Assembly (NCBI RefSeq): GCF_035818475.1
Contig: NZ_JAYMGV010000005.1
Coordinates: 143,401 to 207,400, forward strand
DNA length: 64,000 nucleotides
Direction of reading: 5' to 3'
Source of the DNA: Cognatitamlana sp035818475
GTDB taxonomy: Bacteria > Bacteroidota > Bacteroidia > Flavobacteriales > Flavobacteriaceae
This document shows positions 35,325 to 44,189 of the stretch, one piece after another. Position 1 is the stretch's first letter. Every line of letters begins with the position of its first letter. Both the position numbers and the translations under genes were made by a program. Under the pieces are notes generated by a model. It was not told the origin of the DNA. It did no database searches and was given only the letters and a program-made list of their open reading frames with translations.

Positions 35325-38300
35325 TTAGACTTTCTTTTTTGAAGCAGATTCTTTATATTCTTTTGGTAACATCCCGAATTCTTTCTTAAAACATGTAGAA
35401 AAATAGGAAAGTGACGTAAATCCGGTTTTATAGGCAACTTCTGATATGTTAAATTCCTGCTCTTTTAGTAATTGCAAAGCTCTTTTAAGACGCATATAAC
35501 GAATAAACTCGTTACTTCCTTTACCAGTTAAAGCTCTTATTTTTCTGTATAGTGTACTATTACTCATACTTAACTCTTTTGCTAATACATCGGTACTTAA
35601 TTGTTCATTTTCTATATTGTCTTCTACATAAGCTAGCAATTTATCCATAAACTTTTTATCTAGCTTGGTAAGCTTCATGTTATTAGGGTCAATAGAATTT
35701 GGTTTGGCCGTGACTTCTTCATGTCTTTTTGCCTGTAATTTTAAAATATTCTTAATCTGAACTTTTAAAACACTCAAATCAAAAGGTTTAGACACATATA
35801 CATCTGCTCCACTCTCCAGTCCTTTTAACCTGTCTGGAACACTATCTTTAGCGGTAAGCATTATAAAAGGTATGTGAGACGTGTTAAGATTACTTTTGAC
35901 CTGTTCGCAAAAGTTGATTCCGTCCAACTCAGGCATCATAACATCAGATATGATAATATCCGGATGAAAATTATCTACCTCTGTTAATGCTTCTTTACCA
36001 TTTTCAGCAATACATACCTGATATTCGCTTTCCAACCCATCTGAAATATAATGTAAAATATCTCTATTATCATCCACCAAAAGTACTTTTAATTGTCCCT
36101 TTTTTCCTTTTATTTTACGACTTACCTTTTGGTCGCTATAAATAGTTTCCTCCAAATGATCATATTGTTCTATAACGGGTGACGTAACATTAGATTCATT
36201 TAAAGCAGGTAATTTTACATGAAAAATAGTACCTTCATTATTACTATCTACCTCTATGGTTCCTTGGTGTAAGTTTATAATTTCTTTAGTTAACGCCAGA
36301 CCAATACCAAATCCTTTATCATTAGCTCCTAAAGCGCTTTCTTCTACTGTATAAAACCTATCAAATATCTTATCTAGGTTTGATGCCGGAATGCCAGAAC
36401 CGGAATCTTTTATTTCAAAAGATAGCATATTACTTTCGCCCTTAAGAGTTATTTGTATAGAGCCCCCATCTTGTGTATATTTTATACTATTACCAATTAA
36501 ATTATAGATAACGGATGCCATTTTGTTAGGGTCGAATACCCAATCTCTACCTGTAAAATCAATCTTAGAGGTAAGTTTTATATTCTTATTTCTAGCAGCT
36601 TGCTGAAATGATCGTAAATGTCCATTGAAAAAATCGATAAAATTTGATTTTTGAAGGGATAACTCTAAAAACCCTTGTTCGGCCTTCCTAAAATCCAACA
36701 GTGTATTAATTAAATTGAGCAATCGGTGTGAATTCCTTTTTGCTATGGCTAATAAATCGCTTTTTTTCGAATCTTGTTCTTGTGAAATTAACCTATCTAT
36801 AGGTCCCGAAATTAATGTTAAAGGTGTTCTAAATTCGTGAGAAATATTAGTAAAGAACTTTAACTTCATTTGGTTCAATTCTTTTACTTGCTTTATTTCA
36901 AATTCTTTAAGTTTTACTGCATTTTTTATTTTTATTCTTTCTGAAATTACTCTTAATGTTACATAAGTAATCAATAAAAATAAACCAATATAAATAACGA
37001 AAGCCCACCATGTTTTCCACCACGGTGGTTGTATCGATAAGGACAGCTGAGCACTTTCATCACTCCATATACCATCTGGATTGCATGTTTTAACCTCAAA
37101 AACATAGTCGCCAATAGGTAAGTTTTTAAATTCTGCAGATCGGGTATTGGTTTCTGTCCATTTATCATTATAATTCAATAACCGATAGGCAAATTTTATT
37201 TTTTGTTCTTGCCCATAATAAAAACTTTCAAAGCTTATAGAAAAATTATTTTGGTCATGCTTTAAATCTACAGAACGCCATTCTGTCCCTTCAAAAATGT
37301 TTTTTTCATTTAAAGACTGATATTTATAACTTGTATTTCCAATTTTAAAATCTTCTATAGAAACAGGTAAATGCAATTTATTGGTTTCAATAGCTTTAGG
37401 ATCTACATAAGTAAGTCCATTTATAGTTCCAAAATATAAACTTCCATTTTCGTCCATATACGAGGAATTAATAGAAAATTGCAAAGATGGTAATCCATCT
37501 CCACGATCAAAAGAGAGCATCGTTTCTGTACCACTTTTAAACATCATAAGCCCTCTATTTGTTGTCGCCCATACATTCCCTAATCCATCTTGTATTAAAT
37601 CATAAATAGTATTATTAATTAATACATCTGATATAGTATATTGATCTATTGTACTATTATTTAAATCAATTTTAAAAAGACCATCACCTTCTGTGCCAAT
37701 CAATACTTTATCATTGCCAGTTTTCAAAAAAGAAGTAACTATTTTTCCCTCTAAAAAACTCCCTATTTTTACATTACCAAGGTTTTCATTAAATGTTTTA
37801 TCTCGAGGGTCAAACAAAACACCACCATTTATACGAGCAATAAATAATTTTTTACCATATGAAAAAATACCTCTTATATGGTTATCGCTTTTCATATTTG
37901 GTATTGTTATTGGTGATTTTTTATTTTCCTCCAATAGATAAAGTTTGTTATTTGTGCCACTAATAAAAACTTTGTCGTCCTCAGAAATAAAAATATCAGA
38001 GATATCTCTTGGAGCATTGGTTCCCAATGATATGCTTTTTACTATTTTGGTCCGAGAATCATATAAAAATACACCATGCTTATGGGTTCCCACCCACATT
38101 CTTTGGAATTTATCCATGGCTATGCAATGGATGTTTTTGCTTTGAAACTCCGGAATATTCAATGGCATAGAACTACCATTCTTAGGATTAAAAACAACTA
38201 TACCGCTTCCTTGCGTGCCTACCCATAGCTTACCTCCTGGCCCCCTTACAATACTCCGAACTGCATCATTAGTTAATTGAAAGTTATTTTTACTTGGCCA

Positions 38301-39341
38301 AAAACTTTTAAACAAGTTTTGGCGTTGGTTATATAGATTAACACCTCCAAAATAGGTCCCTATCCACATATTGTTATTTTGATCTCTATAGATATTCATA
38401 ACAGATAAATATGACAAACTAAAAGGATGGTTCTTATCTGGACGTATATGGTTTATCTCCCCCGTTTTATTGATAATATATATGCCATTATATGTACCTA
38501 CCCATAAATTTTTATTTCCATCTTCCTGAATTGATCGTATAGCAATATCATTGAATAAATCTTCCATCCAAGGTTTGATAGACGAACTTTCATTTGATAT
38601 ATCTAATGAAAAAATTCCATTTGCTCCATTTCCAATGAGAATTTCATTTTTTCTGCGGTATATGGACGTAATAGCGAGGTTTATATCTTCTAGTCCATCC
38701 TTTAATTCAATAGGTATTCTTATAAGACTATGGTTATATTCTGAATATCTATAAAATCCACTACTAGAAGCGATAATAAATTTTCCATAACCATACTCAA
38801 ATAAATTCCAAACATCTCCAATATCGTTTACTAACTTCTGTTGTAATTGGTATTTTACTTTTTCAAAACGATCAATTTCTGAGTTGTACACAAAAACACC
38901 TTCATTACTACCCACCCAAACTTTACCATCTATACTCACAAGTATTTTACGACACATTAACCCTTCCAGTTTTTTATACCGTACAAACTTATTTGTTTTC
39001 CTATCAAACCTACTTATACCATTATTGGTTGCAACCCATAATCTACCAACATTATCTTCAGCTAAATCTCTTATAAAATTATCATTTAAGCTTCCCAGGT
39101 CATTAGGCATTTTATAATACTTTGTAATATCATGTCCGTTATACCGATTCAACCCATCCCGTGTACCAATCCATATCTCTTTTGTATTACTCTGATATAT
39201 AGATGTAATTGTATTATTTGATAACCCATTATCAATATTAATATGTGAAAAATTCAAATTAATATTACTAATATCTTGAGGAGGAGCCATTGCAAAACTT
39301 TTGACAAAGCATAAAAACGATATGTATAAAAATACCTTCAT
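35325..39341 (-). CDS. Hybrid two-component system sensor/regulator (HTCS) of the PUL
   Basis: One-protein signalling system of 1338 residues. After a signal peptide (to about residue 19) there is a periplasmic double seven-bladed propeller made of two-component propeller repeats (GLNRYNGHDITKYY, LWVATNNGISRFD, MWIGTYFGGVNLY and others), then a Y_Y_Y domain to about residue 775 and one transmembrane helix at about 775-797. Inside the cell follow a histidine kinase (phospho-accepting His in ISHEFRTPLTLI, about 835, and HATPase GFGIGLALTKEI), a receiver domain (Asp in IIISDVMMPELDG, about 1130) and an AraC-type HTH at the end (about 1245-1335). It should sense oligosaccharides in the periplasm and switch on the surrounding genes. 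It is missing no domain. Confidence 0.97.
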   Translation of the reverse strand: MKVFLYISFLCFVKSFAMAPPQDISNINLNFSHINIDNGLSNNTITSIYQSNTKEIWIGTRDGLNRYNGHDITKYYKMPNDLGSLNDNFIRDLAEDNVGRLWVATNNGISRFDRKTNKFVRYKKLEGLMCRKILVSIDGKVWVGSNEGVFVYNSEIDRFEKVKYQLQQKLVNDIGDVWNLFEYGYGKFIIASSSGFYRYSEYNHSLIRIPIELKDGLEDINLAITSIYRRKNEILIGNGANGIFSLDISNESSSIKPWMEDLFNDIAIRSIQEDGNKNLWVGTYNGIYIINKTGEINHIRPDKNHPFSLSYLSVMNIYRDQNNNMWIGTYFGGVNLYNQRQNLFKSFWPSKNNFQLTNDAVRSIVRGPGGKLWVGTQGSGIVVFNPKNGSSMPLNIPEFQSKNIHCIAMDKFQRMWVGTHKHGVFLYDSRTKIVKSISLGTNAPRDISDIFISEDDKVFISGTNNKLYLLEENKKSPITIPNMKSDNHIRGIFSYGKKLFIARINGGVLFDPRDKTFNENLGNVKIGSFLEGKIVTSFLKTGNDKVLIGTEGDGLFKIDLNNSTIDQYTISDVLINNTIYDLIQDGLGNVWATTNRGLMMFKSGTETMLSFDRGDGLPSLQFSINSSYMDENGSLYFGTINGLTYVDPKAIETNKLHLPVSIEDFKIGNTSYKYQSLNEKNIFEGTEWRSVDLKHDQNNFSISFESFYYGQEQKIKFAYRLLNYNDKWTETNTRSAEFKNLPIGDYVFEVKTCNPDGIWSDESAQLSLSIQPPWWKTWWAFVIYIGLFLLITYVTLRVISERIKIKNAVKLKEFEIKQVKELNQMKLKFFTNISHEFRTPLTLISGPIDRLISQEQDSKKSDLLAIAKRNSHRLLNLINTLLDFRKAEQGFLELSLQKSNFIDFFNGHLRSFQQAARNKNIKLTSKIDFTGRDWVFDPNKMASVIYNLIGNSIKYTQDGGSIQITLKGESNMLSFEIKDSGSGIPASNLDKIFDRFYTVEESALGANDKGFGIGLALTKEIINLHQGTIEVDSNNEGTIFHVKLPALNESNVTSPVIEQYDHLEETIYSDQKVSRKIKGKKGQLKVLLVDDNRDILHYISDGLESEYQVCIAENGKEALTEVDNFHPDIIISDVMMPELDGINFCEQVKSNLNTSHIPFIMLTAKDSVPDRLKGLESGADVYVSKPFDLSVLKVQIKNILKLQAKRHEEVTAKPNSIDPNNMKLTKLDKKFMDKLLAYVEDNIENEQLSTDVLAKELSMSNSTLYRKIRALTGKGSNEFIRYMRLKRALQLLKEQEFNISEVAYKTGFTSLSYFSTCFKKEFGMLPKEYKESASKKKV

Positions 39342-39558
39342 TAATTAGTTTTTTAATAAAAAATAACAATTTATTGTCGCTAAAATAATAATATATTGAA
39401 CTCATTCATAATACAATCGATTGTAATATTTGCTAAACTTTTTAGCAATTAATTGTGTGACTAATATTCGAATGATTATTATATTTTATTGTTCTTAGAT
39501 CTACAACAAACAAGTGGACATTTAGATGAGAGGCATGCAGCTACTTTTTGAATAAATC

Positions 39559-39588
39559 ATCCCCGCAGTAAGCTATGAGGATTTTTTT
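39559..39588. repeat. Degenerate REP-like hairpin
   Basis: CCCCGCAGTAAGCTATGAGG followed by a T-run looks like a mutated form of a palindrome of the CCCCGCAGCAAGCTGCGGGG kind. It lies beside transposase debris. Confidence 0.4.
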
Positions 39589-39654
39589 AGATTGAACATT
39601 TCCAATTCAAATTCATTTAGGTTTTATACCTTAAATAATATCTTCTTTTTTTGT

Positions 39655-39800
39655 CATACCAAGCCTCTCCTCTATCCATCCAAAAATAGATCGCTCAGTT
39701 TTCGAACTAAGTTTACAACTAACTTATATGTCCATTCTGTTTTTAAGCCTTTAAAGAAAGTTTCTGCTAAAGTATTTTTACTAATAGCTTTTTCGTTTTA
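39655..39800 (-). pseudogene. IS3-family transposase fragment
   Basis: On the minus strand the pieces TLAETFFKGLKTEWTYK and, in another frame, TERSIFGWIEERLG match the end of the IS3-type OrfB integrase core (usual form LAESFFKTLKTEW...SIFEWIE). Only about 50 codons remain, with at least one frameshift. It shows past insertion-sequence activity between the regulator and the CSPYR sulfatase. Confidence 0.65.
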
Positions 39801-39899
39801 ACATAATTCAAAGGTAAATTATGTAACTGCAATCTCCATAACCTTGTGCCCGTCCATGGCTATAAAACTTTAAAAAACAAACTCTTAAGATAAAGAATC

Positions 39900-40059
39900 A
39901 ATTTTTTAATGCCTTATCTATTTGGTGTGATATTTTTTTGTCAATATCAGACTTATACCCAATTTCAAATGACTTAATAATCTCTTTTTTATCTATTACA
40001 GTATTTTGTTGGATAGCTTGAAATGTTAAATTTATCTGCCATACACCTTCCTTCGGAAA
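39900..40059 (-). pseudogene. Orphan C-terminal gene fragment
   Basis: An open minus-strand stretch of about 53 codons without a start, reading GVWQINLTFQAIQQNTVIDK and ending DKALKN before a stop. It looks like the tail of a gene whose body was lost, next to the transposase fragment. I cannot assign a family. Confidence 0.3.
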
Positions 40060-40110
40060 TTATATCAAAATTCATTAAAATACAAGATACTCATTAACTT
40101 TTATTTAAAA

Positions 40111-41625
40111 CTAATTCTTTATCCAAGGATCGTTCATTTTTGTCAACAAAGATGTAAGCTTAGTCATAACTTGATCATCCACTTCTTTATCTCTGCCCCA
40201 TATATTTTCAAGCTGGTAGGGATCATTTTTGTCATCATAGAGATAATACGTTTTACTACCATCTTTATTATCTTTCACTACTGCAAAGGTATGTTGCATA
40301 TCTCTAAAACCTCTTCTTCCTAATGAAGGGTTTGATGGTTCCGAACCAAAATACAATTGACTATCTGGTCTTTGCATTTCTTGCCCTAAAAGTATAGGAC
40401 TATAATTTACCCCTTCCACACTGTCAGGAATCTCTTTTTCTAGTCCCATTAAGCCTAACAAAGTTGGCATATAATCGGGTACACTTATAAGTAAATCTTC
40501 AGTTTTAGGTGCTATTTTTTTAGGCCAATGTACTATAAAAGGTATCTCGTAAGATTCTCTAAACCATATGTTTTTATGCATAAGACCTTGACTCCCCAAC
40601 ATTTCCCCATGATCTGAAGAAAAAACAATAATAGTATTATCATAAATACCAAGTGCTTTTAACTTTGCTATAACACGTCCTATTTGATCATCTACTCCCG
40701 TTACACATGCAAAATAATCCGGTGCTTCGCTAATTTTTTCTTCAACACCACGATCTCCTGCTTTTAAAGTATTATTATCCGTAAAACGGGCATTTGGGCG
40801 TTTAAGTAAATCTTTATGACTCTTGCCTTTATAATGTTCTCTATATTTTTCCGGTACTTCTCTATAAGGATTATGAGGGGGGTTTATAGACCAAAAAAGA
40901 GCAAAAGGTTTGTTAGCATCTCTTGGTGCATGACCTGCCCCTTCCAAATACTCCATAATTACATTTGCTTCATGTTCAGGCGACCACTTGTTCACATAAA
41001 CGGCCTCATTTTCTTCAGCATTAGTAGCCCAGTAGTGTGGTTTAAAATGATGGTTATCGGCATTATAAGCATACCAAAAATCATATCCGTGGCGTCTATC
41101 CTGAGGACACCAAGCATCCCAAACAGTAGTCTCCCCGGGAGCAGTTGGTTTTGGGCCTTCTAAATGCCATTTTCCTATATATCCAGCATTATAGCCGTTC
41201 TTTGCAACTACATCAGAAAAAGTCTCTGTACGTTTGTCTAAATAGTTATTAAATTTTGTTCTACCAGAATGACAATTGGCAATTACACCATTTGTTAATG
41301 GGTATTGCCCCGTAACAAGCATTCCTCTATACGGACTGCAAAGTGGATGATTGGCTACTGCCTTGGAAAAATAAATTCCTTCTTTAGCTAAATGGTCTAT
41401 ATTAGGCGTTATTACCGGGTCTTCATTTAAAAACCCCATAGCCTGTCTGCGATATTGATCGGCAAATATAAAAAGTAGATTAGGTTTGGTATTAGCAACA
41501 TTAGTAGCGGCCTCTCTTTTTTGTACGCTTTTATTTTCTTGGCAGCCAAACGATAACATAAGTATAGCTACTATTATTAATTGAATAATTTTTTCTTTGC
41601 TGATTTGTATTTTTTTTATATGCAT
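40111..41625 (-). CDS. Sulfatase, S1 family, lipoprotein, CSPYR motif
   Basis: Sulfatase of 504 residues with lipobox LSFGC (Cys28). The catalytic cysteine is Cys96 in HPLCSPYRGMLVTG, where Tyr stands in place of the Ser of CxPSR; the PLCSPYRG form occurs in one branch of S1 sulfatases. Calcium-site and pocket residues are visible in FIFADQYRR, GYIGKWHLEG and FSSDHGEMLGSQG. The start codon overlaps the last codons of the decayed DUF6250-like gene by 10 bases, so it was once translationally coupled to it and now may rely on reinitiation. The substrate position is unknown. Confidence 0.92.
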   Translation of the reverse strand: MHIKKIQISKEKIIQLIIVAILMLSFGCQENKSVQKREAATNVANTKPNLLFIFADQYRRQAMGFLNEDPVITPNIDHLAKEGIYFSKAVANHPLCSPYRGMLVTGQYPLTNGVIANCHSGRTKFNNYLDKRTETFSDVVAKNGYNAGYIGKWHLEGPKPTAPGETTVWDAWCPQDRRHGYDFWYAYNADNHHFKPHYWATNAEENEAVYVNKWSPEHEANVIMEYLEGAGHAPRDANKPFALFWSINPPHNPYREVPEKYREHYKGKSHKDLLKRPNARFTDNNTLKAGDRGVEEKISEAPDYFACVTGVDDQIGRVIAKLKALGIYDNTIIVFSSDHGEMLGSQGLMHKNIWFRESYEIPFIVHWPKKIAPKTEDLLISVPDYMPTLLGLMGLEKEIPDSVEGVNYSPILLGQEMQRPDSQLYFGSEPSNPSLGRRGFRDMQHTFAVVKDNKDGSKTYYLYDDKNDPYQLENIWGRDKEVDDQVMTKLTSLLTKMNDPWIKN

Positions 41626-42330
41626 TGATTTGTTCTTAATAATTGGGTTATAACAAAATTATCTACTAATAAATGGCTTTTATTGGATCTTATGCCAAAA
41701 TATCCCGAATAGTAACTATGTTCATCACTAATTTCATACAACAAATGTTCATTGCAATAGTTTTGCGTACATGCCTTAGTAACAACAACCTTTACATAAT
41801 TCTTCTTGTTAAGTTTTATTCTGTATTCCGTATTTGTTAAATCGTGCTTTGGATGGAGCGGTTTTTTATTATTCCTAAATATTCCCTAAATCTTGTTCTT
41901 GTATTGTTATGAACGCCGTAACCTACATAAATAAAGTTTAAATGAATTGTATAAAGAAAACTTCCTTCTCTTTACGTAGTATCTTCAAAAAAGTTATTTG
42001 GATTCTCAGGATCACTAGCCATCCAAAAACAATTCATATCAGCTACACAATCGTGTTTGCCTCCTTCATCTACAACAGTTATATCATATCAATAGTAATA
42101 GAGACGTGTAATTTCTCCTTAAACCAGACTATAGCTCCATTACTTTGTGAAACATTCATTCGCCCATCTGCAATATTCACTTCTCCACCTTCCATCTGTT
42201 CTATTATCCAATTGTTCAAAGTTGCATCAAATGTATCTGAATACAACACTTTTCCCTTGTTTTGGTCAGATGATTTACATCCTGATATTAAAACCAATAT
42301 TAATAAAACTATTATTGACTTTATATCCAT
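41616..42330 (-). pseudogene. Decayed DUF6250-like lipoprotein gene
   Basis: The 5' 83 codons are open (lipobox LISGC; LYSDTFDATLNNWIIEQMEG; GAIVWFKEKLH) and then hit a stop. The family text goes on in other frames: TVVDEGGKHDCVADMNCFWM, an in-frame TAA after FFEDTT, then VGYGVHNNTRTRFREY, a further frameshift, and PLHPKHDL to SGYFGIRSNKSHLLVDNF, ending at 41616. All parts of a DUF6250-type jelly-roll domain of about 235 residues are thus present but broken by two frameshifts and at least one stop. Such proteins occur in Bacteroidota polysaccharide loci and are thought to bind or act on glycans. It lies three bases after the GH88 gene. Confidence 0.78.
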
Positions 42331-42333
42331 AAT

Positions 42334-43617
42334 TTACAACTGCTGCAATACGGCTGCTATACTTGTTTTTTCAGGAAGCACATGCCTTCCTTCTTCATAA
42401 TTGAGCATACGCGATAAAGCTTCTAAAAAATAGTAATCTGCATAATTTACCGGCATGTCCACATCGCCACTATGAGGTACACTACCCACACTATGCTTCA
42501 ATAAGAAATAGTTATCCTCTTTCTTGGAAGCCATATATTTTGATGTACTAACATTATTAATGATATCTTTTGCATAATCAATATAATTATTAGCTTCTTC
42601 TTCACTAAGGTAAGACGCTAACTCTATAAGCGCTGAAGCCGTAATGGTTGCAGCAGAAACATCTCTATACAAATAATCTACTCCATTTTGATAGTCCCAC
42701 TCTACTTTGTAATCTTTATTATTTACATGATAATCCCAATAAGGGATTTTATCTTTTGGAATAGATGGATGTGTTGTTATGTAATTAGCAATGTTATTGG
42801 CAAAATCAAGATATTTTTTGTCCTTGGTTGCTCTATAGCATGTTACATAACCATATAAACCCCAAGCTTGACCTCTAGACCAACTGGACTCATCAGCATA
42901 TCCCTGACATGTAGCTTTATCTAATACTTTTCCGGTTATAGCATCATAATCAACCACATGATAAGAACTATAGTCTTCTCTATAATGATTTTCCATAGTT
43001 TTATTGGCATGTGATATGGCAATATTATAATACTTTTTGTTTCCAGAGAGTTTAGAAGCTTCAAAAAGCAGCTCTAAATTCATCATATTGTCTATAATCA
43101 CAGGAAAAAACCATTCGGTAGTATCATTCCAGGCTTTTCTATAGTTCCATGATTTAATTAACCCTATGTTATTATTAAACCTTTTACTTAGTGACTCAGC
43201 GGCATTTATCAATACTTGCTTATAATCTTCTTTCCCTCCTACTCTATATCCGTTTCCATAAGAACAGTTTATCATAAATCCTACATCATGATTCCCACTA
43301 TACCATTGTATAGTGTCTAAAATTTCTGTATAATCTATAGCCCTTTCTTTCCATTTATCATCTTTAGTGAGTTCATACATATACCACATATTCCCTCCAT
43401 AAAAACCACTGGTCCAATCAAAAGGAGGTACTGAGCGCAAACTACCATCTTTATGATGCGTTCTAGGAATGAGTTTTGATTTATATACATCTCCAATTTT
43501 ACCATACTGTACTTCTGCAACTTCAATGATTTTTTGTTTGTTTGTTTTTATATTTTTCTTGGAAGTACAGCTTATGGATAATCCCAAAAGCATTAATAAA
43601 ACAATTATTCTGTTCAT
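42334..43617 (-). CDS. GH88 unsaturated glucuronyl hydrolase, lipoprotein
   Basis: Protein of 427 residues with lipobox LSISC (Cys17). The fold is an (alpha/alpha)6 barrel. The two catalytic aspartates of the family correspond to Asp111 in GNHDVGFM and Asp176 in IIDNMMNLELLFEAS; DWTSGFYGGNMW and SSWSRGQAWGLYG are further GH88 motifs. It removes the 4,5-unsaturated uronic acid that lyases leave at the non-reducing end of glycosaminoglycan oligosaccharides, by hydration of the double bond. In this locus it would follow the PL6 and PL8 lyases. It is the first gene of a short block with the DUF6250-like relic and the CSPYR sulfatase. Confidence 0.95.
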   Translation of the reverse strand: MNRIIVLLMLLGLSISCTSKKNIKTNKQKIIEVAEVQYGKIGDVYKSKLIPRTHHKDGSLRSVPPFDWTSGFYGGNMWYMYELTKDDKWKERAIDYTEILDTIQWYSGNHDVGFMINCSYGNGYRVGGKEDYKQVLINAAESLSKRFNNNIGLIKSWNYRKAWNDTTEWFFPVIIDNMMNLELLFEASKLSGNKKYYNIAISHANKTMENHYREDYSSYHVVDYDAITGKVLDKATCQGYADESSWSRGQAWGLYGYVTCYRATKDKKYLDFANNIANYITTHPSIPKDKIPYWDYHVNNKDYKVEWDYQNGVDYLYRDVSAATITASALIELASYLSEEEANNYIDYAKDIINNVSTSKYMASKKEDNYFLLKHSVGSVPHSGDVDMPVNYADYYFLEALSRMLNYEEGRHVLPEKTSIAAVLQQL

Positions 43618-44189
43618 AGTTTTGTAATAGATTTAAAATTTGATGGACAGCTCTAAAAGAATTGAATACAACTGACCTGTTAATTATTTACAAAAATATT
43701 GCATCTATATTCCTATTAATATCACAAATCAATCAATTGACGATGTTGTTTAATTCTTATCGGTCAAATTATATGAAATATAGTGCTATGAACAGGTTTT
43801 ATTAAAAAATCATACTGCTTTTTTAAAGTTTTTATTCTCGCTACAACACTATTTTTATTGAGGAACTAACCATACAAAAGAGACAAACTATGTCAAGGAA
43901 ATTCATTTTCTCTATTTATCTTTAGGATCTCCTCACACTCTAACTTTTAATAACAAAACATAGCAAGAAAAATATAAAACAATATGGACATTATTTACTA
44001 AATAAACTGCCCCAGTACAAGCATACGAGGCAGTTATAGAAAACTATTTTTGATTCTGTAGAAAGGGCTCGGGTATTGGGTAGATACAACAAGATAGAGC
44101 CACAAAAGTAAAATCATTCAAATAACCCGATTGACGGTCAGAATTTCAGTAATTAAATGAACTATCTTAACACAAAATGAGTACTCTTA
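43618..44189. other. Intergenic stretch of about 570 bases
   Basis: AT-rich and without a convincing open frame. The only structure I see is a hairpin with AACTGCC (44005-44011) facing GGCAGTT (44029-44035) around a 17-base loop. It may hold the promoter of the GH88 block. Short fragments could be remnants of lost genes, but I recognise none. Confidence 0.4.

Noticed and set aside
39592..39801. Plus-strand frame of 69 codons in the debris region
   Set aside because: The meaningful reading is on the minus strand (transposase fragment); the plus-strand text has no recognisable feature.
41942..42400. Plus-strand frame of 152 codons over the DUF6250-like relic
   Set aside because: It is antisense to the recognisable family text read in three minus-strand frames and continues into GH88 coding DNA.
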